DNA from: Batkoa obscura
Taxonomy: Eukaryota > Entomophthoromycota > Entomophthoromycetes > Entomophthorales > Batkoaceae
NCBI GenBank assembly: GCA_030770535.1
Contig: JASVEC010000045.1
Span: forward strand, 62,001 to 126,000
DNA length: 64,000 nt
Reading direction: 5' to 3'
Of this stretch, positions 35,114 through 46,801 are shown in pieces. The stretch's first letter is position 1, and every line of letters starts with the position of its first letter. The position numbers were made by a program, and so were the translations under genes. Below the pieces are notes generated by a model. The model did no database searches. It saw only the letters and a program-made list of their open reading frames with translations, and was not told the origin of the DNA.

Positions 35114-36633
35114 TTAAGCTGAATTTAATCTGTCCCTAGTACTTTTAATTAACTGTTCCCAATCTCCCTTTAATACTAAATAAGTAACAGAAATACCAGT
35201 ACATGTAAGGGCTGTAGCAAGTCCACCCCATACTCCTTGAACTCCAAAGTGTAGCCCAAAGCCAAGGAGGGAACTAATTGGTATAGCAATAATATACCAA
35301 CTGACTAAATTAACTACTGCACCAATCTTTTGTCTACCTTGTCCTCTTAGAATACCATTGCTGACGCAAGCGATACTATCAAATACCTTTAAAAAGTTAG
35401 TCATAGTTATGATTAAAAACGAAAATATTTTACATGATAATAGCAAAGGAAGGGGACTAAAGTAAGGATGATCTTTTGTAAATTGGCATCATGAGTAAAG
35501 ATAGAAGCAAATTGATTTTTAAATAAAACGAGAATACAAGCATTCATCATAGAAATCCCCAATCCCAATCCAACCAAACACAAAGTGGCCAACTTTGCTC
35601 GATTGATATGCTCTGAACCCAACAAGTTCCCGATTCTGTTACTGGCTACGATTGATAGGCTTATAGCAAATGAGTAGAATATGATATCAATATTGATAGT
35701 AATAGCATGTGCTGCCAATGCTTCTCTGCCTAAATAACTGACACTGAATGACATAATATTAACTGCCCACCATTCAGAACATACCATTAAGATTCCAGAG
35801 AGCCCTAGTTTAATATAGACTCCCCAGTTTTTAAGACTTTGCTCTTTCCATCCTCCCCAGCATTCTTTACCTTCAATAAAGTTGATATACAATACCATAA
35901 ATATAAATAAAGTCCAGTTAGAACCAAGGAGAGTATAAGGAGCGCCTAAAAATCCAATAGAGGTTTTTGGATTCCACATAAGCATATAGTTCAAAAAGAA
36001 AGTAACTGGTAATGAAGCCAACAGAACCCAGGTTTGAGCACGCATAATTTTTTGAGCTTGTAAATACTTCTTCAGTAATTCAAATGCAATGTATGGTGGA
36101 GTAGCTAAAATCATGACTCTTAAGTATTGACCACAGAGAAAAGCCATCTCAGCGTCTTGCTTTAAGAGAAGTAATATAGACTCAGAATACCACCATATAA
36201 TATAAATTGGTACTAACATTAATTGCTGAATAATCATTCCTTTTTGTAAATGTAAACCAACTTGATGTTTGTCACTTGAACCTGTGAAAGACTGGGAACA
36301 TAATGTATCTAATGCAGTTGCCATCCCCAAACTTAATGAATTGGCTGTGGTATTATAAAATAAATTGGAAAGCGCAGCAGAACTAATTTCTAAAGCAGAA
36401 AACTGACCCATGGAATATAAATTAAGTGTAGGAGTAGCAAATTGGGTAAAAGTAGATAGAATGATTGGAACTGCACATGATATTATGTAAAATATTTCAT
36501 TAATAATCGCCTGAGTTTTAAACGGATAAGATATATCTTGTTCTTTATCGTCAATTGGTTTGGAAAGTAAGGAGCTGGTTTCAGTTAGCGGCAAATTACC
36601 ACTTGACTGATTTCTGTCTTTGATATTGGTCAT
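35114..36633 (-). CDS. MATE-family efflux transporter, tandem copy 2
   Basis: Two exons (35434-36633 and 35114-35386) give 490 residues with the same intron and motifs as the neighbour at 32480-33999. The central 1.3 kb is almost identical at DNA level. The N-terminus (MTNIKDRNQSSGN versus MDNKKNNEELSSS) and the C-terminus (LVLKGDWEQLIKSTRDRLNSA-like versus LMSKSDWNQLIGNAKARLNSA-like) have diverged, and a short patch near 36320-36390 carries clustered differences. This pattern suggests gene conversion of an older duplication. Both frames are open and splice sites intact, so both are probably functional. Different promoters could give different expression. Confidence 0.93.
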
Positions 36634-39050
36634 TTCTGTAATTTTTAAGTTTTTGATTTTAATTTATCTCTATATTTATACTTTTTTTAGATGCTTCTAG
36701 TTACTACTTCGCTTTTTTTTCGAAAGAATAACTCCTTTTAGAATCTAATTCAAATTTAAATTTAGGCCTTATACCTTTTATTTGATATTTTAAACCTTAT
36801 TAAGGGTCAACCTTATTATGAATAATAAAACTCAAACTTTGATATTTTCGATTATTAGCCCATATTACATTTTTATCCCTTACAAATCTTCAGATTTATT
36901 TATCTTATTTTTACTTTATAAGTCAAAGTTTTACTGGTGATAAGCTTAATAAAAGAAAAGAAAAGCAAATATGCAATAAGTTATAAAGGTCTATTATAAA
37001 AATTCAGAGCATTCACTTAAGAAACAATTGGCTAAAATGAGTACGTTAGATGAATTTAACTTACATTATTTTTTGATTAATAGAGTTCTCAGAAGTGATG
37101 AAAAAACGGGGCTTTCAAAATTGATAGAAAGATGGGGTTTTGCAATTATTTTTTAAGTCACAAGATAAAAAAACTCAAATTGAGATGTGCCACCACCAAT
37201 TATTATTTTAATCGAACTTTGAATAGAAAAAGTAATAAATGCTATGTCTAGATTATAGGAATATAAAATCCTACATTTAGGTAAATAAGCTATAATATCA
37301 TTTTCTTGTTTTTTATAGTTACAACTAGTGGAAAATAACGAAATTAAGAAATAAAAAGCTAAGCTGCCACATAAACTAAGTTCCTAACTATGGTTGGCTG
37401 TTTAAAAAACTACCGAGAAATGCAAGATCTTGGGTTTTTACTTTTGAATAATTAGAGTAAATTTTAACACCAAGATTTAATTAAAATTAGATAGTGATAG
37501 TACCATTAAAATAAGCTAAACTCGGAATTATCTTATTGAGGTTTCTGCTTCAACTAGTTCGATAATTTGTTGGATAATGTATTTAACAAAATGCAAAATT
37601 CATAATTATTTGATTGTAGTGTATAAAAATAGGGAGAATTATGCTAATATAATAAAGTAAACATTTGATCAAAACGAAAGAAAACCGGTTTCTTTATAAT
37701 CTTGAAAGAACCTTTGACTTTCAAATGAGTTGCTTATGAAGGAGAAATGTTAAAAAAAACTTATACAAAGATGAGGTCAAAAGATCTGAAAGGGCAAAAT
37801 AAGGAAACTGCTTAAACCTCGGAAGCCATTTTGAGTTTGTTTTTCCTTCTTTAAATTAAGAAAACTCACGTCAAGCAGTTTTTATTATGTTTTATATATA
37901 TTTGTCCAGATATAGAATAAAGGAGAAGGGATGGTAGAAGAAGAAAATATTGGTTTAGAATTATATCTTTATTCGAATATTTTTTAAAAGGTAAAGTCCT
38001 TTGAAAGCACAACAATGTCAATTTCATTTTATTTATTCACGCTATTTTGATTATATTCATTATTAAATGGCATTTATAAATGTACATATATCATTATTAA
38101 GAAGTAAAATTTTATTAAGTTAAAATGTTTAAAAAACAAGATTACTTGATAGTCAAGCTAATAAAGGTTAATAAAGCTGTTAAATGGATATACATAAGAG
38201 CAGCGCATTGACTTTTATTAGAAGGAATAAATGATTACAATGTTTATAGATCTATAAGCTTTAATTCTTTTCCACTAGTTTTATGAATAAACGTATTTAG
38301 AGTACAAAGCAGCAAATATCATAGAAAATACAATGACAATATTGATAGCTATTTCATATTACTATGATATAATATATTATTCAAAAAAATCTGATTGGTT
38401 AGCTTATATACTCAGTCAACTATAATATCACATTCATTTTAAATAATTAAATAATTAAATAATTAAGCAATTCAACTTAACTATATGACTTTCTAATAAA
38501 TGATCGAGTACAACAAAACATAAAGATATGGGGATGCTTTTTTGGCTTCATTACTTTTTTCATCTTTTAAGTACTATTTAAATGGAAAAATTGTTAGCAA
38601 AACTCTTAAATATAAAAATATATCCCCATATGTTGGTTAAATTTTGTTAATTTCAACTAAGTGTCTTTATAAAAATGGTTAAAATTTAACGCTCAATTTT
38701 ATACCGATAATCTAAAACTTATGCAATTACACATGTTTTTATTTTATTTATTTCTTCTAATTCTTTATTTTATCTTTAATTGAATCTTTACAAAGTTAAT
38801 GAGCCTATAGTAAATACCACTTTTTAAAATAGTTTAATTGATTGTTATACTACTCAGAACTCTACCGTAATCAAACCAAACAATACAGTTTATATAGCAG
38901 TGACTTAAAAAAACCTGATGCTATATTCATTTTAAACGCCTTCAATTGTTAGAATGATATAGTTAGCAAAATAGTATGATCAAATATCTAATTTGCTTTA
39001 AAAATATTAACCAAAAATACCTAAATTACAAACTACTTTTATTAAATTAA
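36634..39050. other. Gene-poor stretch with one MITE-A copy
   Basis: Only the MITE-A copy at 38526 is recognised. A 39-codon ORF at about 37037 has no support. Confidence 0.5.
38526..38631 (+). repeat. MITE-A copy 19
   Basis: It starts ATATGGGGATGCTTTTTTGG and ends ATATATCCCCATATG. Confidence 0.95.
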
Positions 39051-39434
39051 TTAAGGCATTTTCTTAAAGAAATCAGTAATCTTCTTTTGATCACCACCTT
39101 TGGCAACAGTCTTAGCTTTAGTAAGTGCTGCTTCTATGTCGTTTAGACTCTTCTTCTTAGCAAGAGTTACTCTCCACGTAGCATATAATCCACCACAAGC
39201 ACCACAGAAGGCAATGGATTCTTTAACAGCATCAATAATATCAGCAACACTGCTAGAGTTACAAGCTTTATAGATACCAGTACCTACACCAATAGCACTT
39301 GCACAAGCTGCAGTGATTTCAGCTTTGCCTCTCTTATGGTGATTCCATGGCTTATAACTGAAACCTTCTACCTCATTACTAAGGTTAAAGACGGACAATA
39401 AAAAGAAAGAGATGAATAATATAAGGAATTTCAT
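39051..39434 (-). CDS. Small secreted 4-cysteine protein, array copy 1
   Basis: An intronless ORF of 127 residues. Residues 1-24 form a signal peptide (MKFLILFISFFLLSVFNLSN, then EVEG). A short propeptide-like stretch FSYKPWNHHKR follows, ending in Lys-Arg (34-35), a likely Kex2-type cleavage site. The remaining 92 residues contain two Gly/Ala-rich hydrophobic segments with cysteines at 44, 58, 77 and 80 (the last pair as CGAC), then a Lys-rich tail ending ITDFFKKMP. It probably enters the secretory pathway and is released as a processed peptide or small protein. I do not recognise the family. Three more members lie at 41311, 43351 and 50757. It is a little diverged from the two neighbouring copies. 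Confidence 0.85.
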   Translation of the reverse strand: MKFLILFISFFLLSVFNLSNEVEGFSYKPWNHHKRGKAEITAACASAIGVGTGIYKACNSSSVADIIDAVKESIAFCGACGGLYATWRVTLAKKKSLNDIEAALTKAKTVAKGGDQKKITDFFKKMP

Positions 39435-39450
39435 ATTGAATTAGAGACTA

Positions 39451-39482
39451 TGTATAAATGTATAAATGTATAAATGTATAAG
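39451..39482 (-). repeat. 8-bp tandem repeat in the 5' leader of array copy 1
   Basis: Four units of TGTATAAA/G directly upstream of the start codon. Copies 2 and 3 have three, one of them altered. Confidence 0.85.
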
Positions 39483-39512
39483 TTTATAAAAAAATAGATT
39501 CTAAGATCTGAG

Positions 39513-39520
39513 TTTTTATA
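39513..39520 (-). promoter_or_regulatory. Probable TATA box of array copy 1
   Basis: TATAAAAA within GAGTATAAAAACTC lies about 80 bases upstream of the ATG and is conserved in all three array copies. The separate copy at 50757 has a similar AGTATAAAAGCTC. Confidence 0.6.
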
Positions 39521-41310
39521 CTCTTTTTTGATACTTATCTTTAACTACAAATTTTATAAGATATATCTATAAAACATATTTTAATTATATTTTTATTTTA
39601 ATTAATTTTTTTTATTAATTTTTTTAAAAAATTACCATATTTAGTATATATTTTCTTATTGAAACTCGTGATGCATAAAAAGAATTGGTAAATTATAATT
39701 TGAAGAATAAATAAGAGATGCTTAGATTATTATAATTTTACAAGTAGTTTTGTATTACTAATATAGTATTATATATATATATTAAATGTTCTCTTCATTT
39801 TTTATTAACAATATTTATTTCATACTACAGAAATAAGGTCCATTAAGGAATTTTCGATTTAAATATTTGTATTTCAATGAAAAAATATGTCAAAGCGGGG
39901 TTACATTTATCATTTGAAGGTTTGATATTTCTTTGTTATTTCATTGTTTTCAGACTTTTTTATTCCATGGTGTAGGATATCAACCTATTTGGAGTTCTTA
40001 TACATTAGTTCTTTATCATTTTCACAATTTTTACTTATTTTTATTGTTTTCTACCTTGCATTCAAGAATAATATATGTGGATTTTTTTTTGGCTACATTA
40101 CTTTTTTCATTTTTTAGGCGCTATTTGAGTGGAAAAATTGCTAGTAAAATTCTTAAATACAAAAATACATCCCTATATCTAATTTATTTGTTACTTGGAT
40201 TATATTGTTTTATGGTTCATTATCTTATTTGTGGTTTAACTTAATAAAAATAATGTCATATAAAGTAAGAAGAAATAATCTATAATAAATTAATGGTAGG
40301 GGTACTGACTGGGTAAACAATGGTTTTTTACCAAGGTATTGTTTTTTATCAAACAAATTGCTGATTAAATTTAATTAAATATAAACATTAATCTAGCGCT
40401 AGTCCTAACCCCAAACTCCCTAACTTGACCTTATTAAAAGTATACAATAGCTTTATTTCGATTCTAAATAACTGTTTTTTATTCAAAATAAAACTTTATC
40501 TAATAGAATTTTTTTGAAGTGAAAGGAATTCTACCTATCCAGCCACTAAACCCTAGGCAAAACTTTTTAGATGCTACTTTTGTATTTATGATAATCTGTT
40601 GAGTTTATGAAAGAAACCCTTGTTTCGGTCGTTTCCCATTTTCTCTATTTGCTATTTAGGAAATAAGTAAAGTCACATTTAACCCTTTAGGACAGTGTGT
40701 TAAATTTAAATACTTGATTTAAGTTAATAAATGTCTTTAAAGAAAGCTAATTGAGTAAAGAAATTAGTATAAAAGAACTAAATATATACTGATGTATATT
40801 AAGGCTGTTTATTAAATTTAATAAAAATATTGACTTATAATGACAATAGACTTAGTATAGCATAAATAGCACGGTATTAGGGTTCTGATCCCTGTTTTTA
40901 GACTTGTGACGTTTTAAAACTTTTTGGGCTTTTACCCAAGTATCTAAAAAAACCAATTTATTATAATGCACAATCATAATAGGTTTACACTTGATGTTTA
41001 GTTTATTAAATAGCTTGTTTAGTAGCTGTATAGTTTTTTTGCTTCCTGTTCATTTATCGTTTTAATACTTTAGTTTATATAAAGTCCAAAAACAGACTAG
41101 CTATAATAAATTTACATGTAATAACTCAGATATCGCTTCAATAGAGATTACTTTTGTTCTTATATGATATTATTTTGATAAACTGAATATATAATCTAAC
41201 TGTACCAATACACAACTTAATAAAAGTAAAAACAAAAAAACCATTAAGTATATAAATCAAAATTGTTTTATTTTAGCACAGTGAAGTGGAAATTATTTAG
41301 TTTAAATTAA
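39521..41310. other. Array spacer 1
   Basis: The first part, to about 39690, is the conserved upstream region of array copy 1. The rest holds a MITE-A copy (40073) and otherwise nothing recognisable. A GGTTCTGATCC box near 40878 is not enough for a tRNA. Confidence 0.5.
40073..40178 (+). repeat. MITE-A copy 20
   Basis: It starts ATATGTGGAT plus a T-run and ends ATACATCCCTATAT. Confidence 0.9.
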
Positions 41311-41694
41311 TTAAGGCATTTTCTTAAAGAAATCAGTAATCTTCTTTTGATCACCACCTTTGGCAACAGTCTTAGCTTTAGTAAGTGCTGCTTCTATATC
41401 AGTTGGGCTCTTCTTCTTAGCAAGTGATACTCTCCATGCGGCATATAACCCACCACAAGCACCACAGAAGGCAATAGTTTCCTTGACAGCATCAACTGTA
41501 TCAGCAATACTCTTCGAGTTACAAGCTTTATAGATACCGCTTCCTACACCAATGGCACTTGCACAAGCTGCAGTGATTTCAGCTTTGCCTCTCTTATGGT
41601 GATTCCATGGCTTATAACTGAAACCTTCTACCTCATTACTAAGGTTAAAGACGGACAATAAAAAGAAAGAGATGAATAATATAAGGAATTTCAT
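41311..41694 (-). CDS. Small secreted 4-cysteine protein, array copy 2
   Basis: 127 residues, with the same layout as array copy 1: signal peptide, HHKR processing site, cysteines at 44, 58, 77 and 80, Lys-rich C-terminus. The protein is identical to array copy 3. Relative to copy 1, changes cluster between the second and third cysteines (NSKSIADTVDAVKET versus NSSSVADIIDAVKES) and just after the CGAC motif, while the signal peptide and tail are unchanged. This clustering may mean the exposed part of the mature protein is varying, or may mark the edge of a converted tract. Confidence 0.85.
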   Translation of the reverse strand: MKFLILFISFFLLSVFNLSNEVEGFSYKPWNHHKRGKAEITAACASAIGVGSGIYKACNSKSIADTVDAVKETIAFCGACGGLYAAWRVSLAKKKSPTDIEAALTKAKTVAKGGDQKKITDFFKKMP

Positions 41695-41764
41695 ATTGAA
41701 TTAGAGACTATGTATAAATGTGTAAATGTATAAGTTTATAAAAAAATAGATTCTAAGATCTGAG

Positions 41765-41772
41765 TTTTTATA
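41765..41772 (-). promoter_or_regulatory. Probable TATA box of array copy 2
   Basis: TATAAAAA in the conserved GAGTATAAAAACTC context, about 75 bases upstream of the ATG. Confidence 0.6.
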
Positions 41773-43091
41773 CTCTTTTTTGATACTTATCTTTAACTAC
41801 AAATTTTATAAGATATATCTATAAAACATATTTTAATTATATTTTTATTTTAATTAATTTTTTTTATTAATTTTTTTAAAAAATTACCATATTTAGTATA
41901 TATTTTCTTATTGAAATTTGTGACGCATGAAAAGAATTGGTAAATTTAAAATATTATTTATAAGTTAAAAGAATAATTAATGGATCCTAAAATTATTATG
42001 ATTTTATGATGCATTTTATATTACTAATATGGTTTCTTATACACATCAAATACTTTGATAGTTTTTCCATTTAATAATTTATTAAGTAGTTTAAAGATTG
42101 CATTTATAGAAAACTTTCTAAAGTTATTTCCCGCAAAAAAATACTTTATACCAGGTAACCCTTGTAATTTGTACATTTTAACATATATTTCAAGCGTTTT
42201 ATTTTCATCAATTTTGTTTTTATTCCATAGATTTAAATGATGATTCTATTTACTTTTTTAAATTCAGTCTAAGAAGCTGTGCTTTGTTAGTTTAGAGTGT
42301 TATGATAATATCACTAAAGACGAGGATTTTTGGCATCAGGTGAACGCAGTACAAATATAACTATCATAGAACAGAAAGAAATAATAACAAAAGGATGTGA
42401 AAAAGTTTTCGAAAGTGGAAGGATAATAGTTAAAGGTGGAGAGTTTTTTCGAATAACCAGTTAATTTATTATTTGAGTAACATTTTTTATGACTTTATTA
42501 TATTTATTGATCTTTTTTTTTTGCAATTTAGCTACGTAAATATGATATATAGCTTAAAGAAACGTTGTCTATAATAAAACGACTTGTTTAATTTATGTTT
42601 TCAAGGCAATAGTGAGTGACATAGTTGCATAATGGTTTCATGCACACGCTTTCCATACCCTTGAACCAGAAATTTATTTACTTTTCTCTAATAAAAGGTG
42701 ATTTTATATATAGATTAAAGAATCATTTGCAAATCCATTTGTGAACTCTATCGTTATATCTTGCAACTGATTAGATTTAGATATCTGTTTTTATTTTAAT
42801 ATGTGTCTCAATTATTTATCATTCGTTTACTATGACCGTTAAACTTAGGTTGTTAAATGTTTAAAAAACATCTCCTAGTTAGCAAAATTTAAGATAAAGA
42901 CTTTACTTTATAAATTAATATCAAAGCTGCTTGTTAAATGATATGTAGCAAAAACACTGCTTTTTAAGAGTACGATGTTTAGTATAGCTTTTGTAGATAG
43001 TATTTAAATTTTATTTATTGTTTTAATATGACTTACTTTAGTCGTTTTTTTAGTAAAATAGTTTCTTATAATATACAGCTATCAAAATGTT

Positions 43092-43195
43092 ATATGAGGA
43101 TGTATTTTTTTATCTAAGAATTTTACTAACAATCTTTCTACTCAAATACCGCTTAGAAGATAGAAAAAGTGGTGAAACAAAAAACATTCTCATAT
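43092..43195 (-). repeat. MITE-A copy 21
   Basis: It starts ATATGAGGATG and ends AAACATTCTCATATAT. Confidence 0.85.
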
Positions 43196-43350
43196 ATACA
43201 TTAAAATTTCATAAATTTAATATAATAGTTAAGCCACTCCAATATAAAATTCCTAATTATTAGTACAAATACAAAAATCATTGTTAAGTATATAAATCAA
43301 AATTGTTTTATTTTAGCACAGTGAAGTGGAAATTATTTAGTTTAAATTAA

Positions 43351-43734
43351 TTAAGGCATTTTCTTAAAGAAATCAGTAATCTTCTTTTGATCACCACCTT
43401 TGGCAACAGTCTTAGCTTTAGTAAGTGCTGCTTCTATATCAGTTGGGCTCTTCTTCTTAGCAAGTGATACTCTCCATGCGGCATATAACCCACCACAAGC
43501 ACCACAGAAGGCAATAGTTTCCTTGACAGCATCAACTGTATCAGCAATACTCTTCGAGTTACAAGCTTTATAGATACCGCTTCCTACACCAATGGCACTT
43601 GCACAAGCTGCAGTGATTTCAGCTTTGCCTCTCTTATGGTGATTCCATGGCTTATAACTGAAACCTTCTACCTCATTACTAAGGTTAAAGACGGACAATA
43701 AAAAGAAAGAGATGAATAATATAAGGAATTTCAT
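43351..43734 (-). CDS. Small secreted 4-cysteine protein, array copy 3
   Basis: 127 residues, identical in protein to array copy 2; by eye the DNA matches without a gap from about 43283 to 43956 (offset 2040). Layout as in the other copies. The distal promoter (GAAACTCGTGATGCAT near 43954) matches copy 1 rather than copy 2, so the copy is a mosaic. Confidence 0.85.
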   Translation of the reverse strand: MKFLILFISFFLLSVFNLSNEVEGFSYKPWNHHKRGKAEITAACASAIGVGSGIYKACNSKSIADTVDAVKETIAFCGACGGLYAAWRVSLAKKKSPTDIEAALTKAKTVAKGGDQKKITDFFKKMP

Positions 43735-45006
43735 ATTGAATTAGAGACTATGTATAAATGTGTAAATGTATAAGTTTATAAAAAAATAGATTCTAAGATC
43801 TGAGTTTTTATACTCTTTTTTGATACTTATCTTTAACTACAAATTTTATAAGATATATCTATAAAACATATTTTAATTATATTTTTATTTTAATTAATTT
43901 TTTTTATTAATTTTTTTAAAAAATTACCATATTTAGTATATATTTTCTTATTGAAACTCGTGATGCATAAAAAGAATTAGTAGATTAAATATTCTAATAA
44001 GACTTAAATCGTTTAATAAAACTCTAAAACAGCAACAATAAATTAAAATATTATAATAATTTTTGAGGGGTTTTATATTATTGATATAATCATTATCAAT
44101 GATGAATTTTATTTTTTATAAAAGTAAAGTCTTCAATCCTTTGCATACCGAACATTTTAAAATTACATTTGATTGTATTAAAAATTTTGATTCTTCTGAT
44201 TATTGAAGAATGATTTTTGCTTAGCTAGAACTAATTTGGCGAGCAATGTCCGTTATAACTTAATTTTGGTCTGCGAAAATTTAGTGAATGCAACTCATCT
44301 ACAGTGCTCATGATTAAATTACTCTCTGACCAAATGTTTGGATTTTATTAAACCTTTAAATTTTTTAGCTAAAGTATCAAAATGCTAATGAAATGTTTCC
44401 TCTATTGTAATAAAAATAACTCTACCAAAAAAACAATTCTAAAAAATTAAAGTATTTATAAATACACTAACTCCAACCTAGTCTTAACTTAGCTCTAATG
44501 CTAATTTTATTATTATTTTTAATAAGAAATAGCAAAAACTTCAACCCATGTTCTAGGTGCTTGTTATAATCTTAATTTAATTTTTAATTTTAATCCTTTT
44601 TGAAATTATTTAGCTCATAGAAACGAACTCCCTAGAACTATTACTGGTAAGATTCTGGTATGTCTTTAATTTTTTAAGAATACTTTAATTAATCAAAACT
44701 ATGCAGTTGTCTCTAGTCATATAAAGATTGCCTGCTTAGTTCATTTGCAAAAATACTGCATAAAAAAATAAGAGCACATATATCGCGGAGCCTTACCCCG
44801 TCACACTTTTTTATAAAAGTATTCGTTCAAAAATATTTCGAATTTTGAACAGAACGCAATTTTAATTAAGTTAATAAAATATTCTCTTTGGTATAAAAAT
44901 AACTGTTGATTATAAGTTGCTTACTAATCCATAAATTATTTTATTGGTTTAAATTTTAGAATAAAAAAACAAGTATTACAAATTAAAAAAATATCCTTTC
45001 AACAAA
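43735..45006. other. Upstream region of array copy 3 and intergenic stretch
   Basis: The conserved promoter block runs to about 43975. The rest, to the F-box gene, shows nothing recognisable. Confidence 0.6.
43805..43812 (-). promoter_or_regulatory. Probable TATA box of array copy 3
   Basis: TATAAAAA in the conserved context, about 75 bases upstream of the ATG. Confidence 0.6.
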
Positions 45007-46359
45007 ATGATATCGGAGCTTCCGGACATAGCATTAGATATTATATGGAATGAATTAGAAGATGAGGATAGGCACAAATTGAGATTGGTAAGTAAGTCAT
45101 GGAACAGTATAGTAAATCCACGTATATTCAAAAGCTTCAATATAACAGATTACAACAATTTAAAGTTGAAATTGATACCAAAATATGGTCCTTTAGTAGT
45201 TCGAGCAAGAATAAGTGAAGTGGAATTTAAGATCAATGATTTTTTTGAGCGATGCCCTAATGTTCATAGTTTGACTTTAAAAAGAGTGGAATTAATTCAT
45301 CAAGAAGCGGAAGAAAATCCGAAGTTAAAGAATTTATCAATAGCTTTAGATGGAAGGAATGTTTCAGAAAAAGATATCTTCGAATGGAAACCAATGATAG
45401 AGAATTTTATTAATTTAACTACTCTGGTTTTATTAGATTTCGATCCTATTACAGCACAAAATTTATTTTATTCATTGCCTAAATTGATCAAGTTTAAGTA
45501 TCTTAGTAACGGAACCATTATACCAAAAGCTTGGAAAGGAAGTTATTTAAGTAAGTTAAATACCTACTTCGATTCGGATTTTAAAAATTCATATGTAAAT
45601 ACCAATTTGAGAGAGTTGTATGTAAAGTCATATCATAAATTTTCAATTGATAAAGATTTATTTACAATTAATTCAACTTGCTTTCCAAATTTAAATAAAT
45701 TAACACTAATATTATGGGATGGTTATCTTTTGAATACAGAAGGGTATGATTTCAAACACTTAAAGTCATTACATGTTAACTATAAAGAATTTACTGCACA
45801 GATGTTAGATAAACTTATTGAAAATAATAATAGAATATATCATTTACATGTTCATAAATTAACAAATAATATACAAATACCATTAAATGATTATACAGAT
45901 CGATTAAAGAGTTTGAGTCATTTACATATAGATTTAAGCAATAGTGAGCTAGACACTATAATTTTGGAAGAGTTACCAACATTACAACATATTACTCATT
46001 TAGGGATTCATTTTTCACATTTAACAAAATCAAAGCTTTACTTATTAAGTAGTAAATTTCCAAAGGTACAAGTATTTGAGTTTATTGGAGCCGTAATTAA
46101 TGACAAACAATTAAGTTTTGAATTGGCAGAAATGTTTAGTTCATCTATGACCCATGGTTTATCTTTTAATTGGAATACTCTCATTGTTCCCGATTTTAAC
46201 CATTTAATTATTAATGTTATTAAATTTTGTTTAAAGTTAAAAAAACTTTATCATCGATTTAAAATATCCGATATTTCACCAGATGAAGCTTCCAATTTAC
46301 TTAAATATACACATAAGGATCTAAGTATTGCTTATTGGGTTCCAAAAGAGGATTTTTAA
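45007..46359 (+). CDS. F-box protein with leucine-rich-repeat-like C-terminus
   Basis: An intronless ORF of 450 residues. Residues 1-45 form an F-box (ELPDIALDIIWNELEDEDRH, then LRLVSKSWNSIVNPRIF), the helix bundle that binds Skp1. The remainder is a series of Leu/Asn-spaced segments (NVHSLTLKRVEL, LTTLVLLDF, LSHLHIDLSNSEL, ITHLGIHFSHL) typical of irregular leucine-rich repeats in fungal F-box proteins. It probably serves as the substrate-binding subunit of an SCF ubiquitin ligase; the target cannot be inferred. The start is the first ATG and gives a complete F-box. Large families of such intronless F-box/LRR genes are common in early-diverging fungi. Confidence 0.88.
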   Translation: MISELPDIALDIIWNELEDEDRHKLRLVSKSWNSIVNPRIFKSFNITDYNNLKLKLIPKYGPLVVRARISEVEFKINDFFERCPNVHSLTLKRVELIHQEAEENPKLKNLSIALDGRNVSEKDIFEWKPMIENFINLTTLVLLDFDPITAQNLFYSLPKLIKFKYLSNGTIIPKAWKGSYLSKLNTYFDSDFKNSYVNTNLRELYVKSYHKFSIDKDLFTINSTCFPNLNKLTLILWDGYLLNTEGYDFKHLKSLHVNYKEFTAQMLDKLIENNNRIYHLHVHKLTNNIQIPLNDYTDRLKSLSHLHIDLSNSELDTIILEELPTLQHITHLGIHFSHLTKSKLYLLSSKFPKVQVFEFIGAVINDKQLSFELAEMFSSSMTHGLSFNWNTLIVPDFNHLIINVIKFCLKLKKLYHRFKISDISPDEASNLLKYTHKDLSIAYWVPKEDF

Positions 46360-46801
46360 TTAAAGGATTTAGTGCTACAGCTTTTTAGATAAAAAAGTTT
46401 ATGTTAACAAATTTCGAACTATTTTAATTTTTCATAGCTGTTTATTTTATTTTATTTTATTTTAAAGCATGTTTGTATTTGGTTATGAAGCAAGCATATC
46501 ATAGTAGCTTTAGTAATTACTATATTTTATTAATTATATTTAAATTTCTACCATAGAGAAATAATTTGTATTATATTATTTGATGATGTATTAAAAAAGG
46601 GGCATGGCTCTCCTTATTGATTTGACCTATTAGATTTAAACATGATATTTAAGTTTCATTGGTCAATTTATCATTACAAATCAAAGTTCAAACAAACAAA
46701 AAAAGGTATAAGCATAATAATTTGTGCAATATAATATACACTTTATTTAATAAGTTGAATGAATATAATTTAATATAGCATATATGCTATGAATTTTTTT
46801 T
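46360..46801. other. Convergent intergenic gap
   Basis: 3' flanks of the F-box and kinase genes, with short ATTTT runs; nothing else seen. Confidence 0.6.

Larger units (their letters stand above)
41695..43350. other. Array spacer 2
   Basis: About 230 bases of conserved promoter are followed by unrelated AT-rich sequence with a MITE-A copy at 43092. The last 65 bases match the 3' flank of array copy 2. Confidence 0.6.

Noticed and set aside
40850-40930. Possible tRNA-like sequence with a GGTTCTGATCC B-box-like motif
   Set aside because: No cloverleaf could be folded by eye and the A-box is poor; probably chance, at most a tRNA-derived relic.
42055-42240. 61-codon ORF in the array spacer
   Set aside because: Low-complexity, AT-driven reading frame in a spacer; the same region is not conserved in the other spacers.
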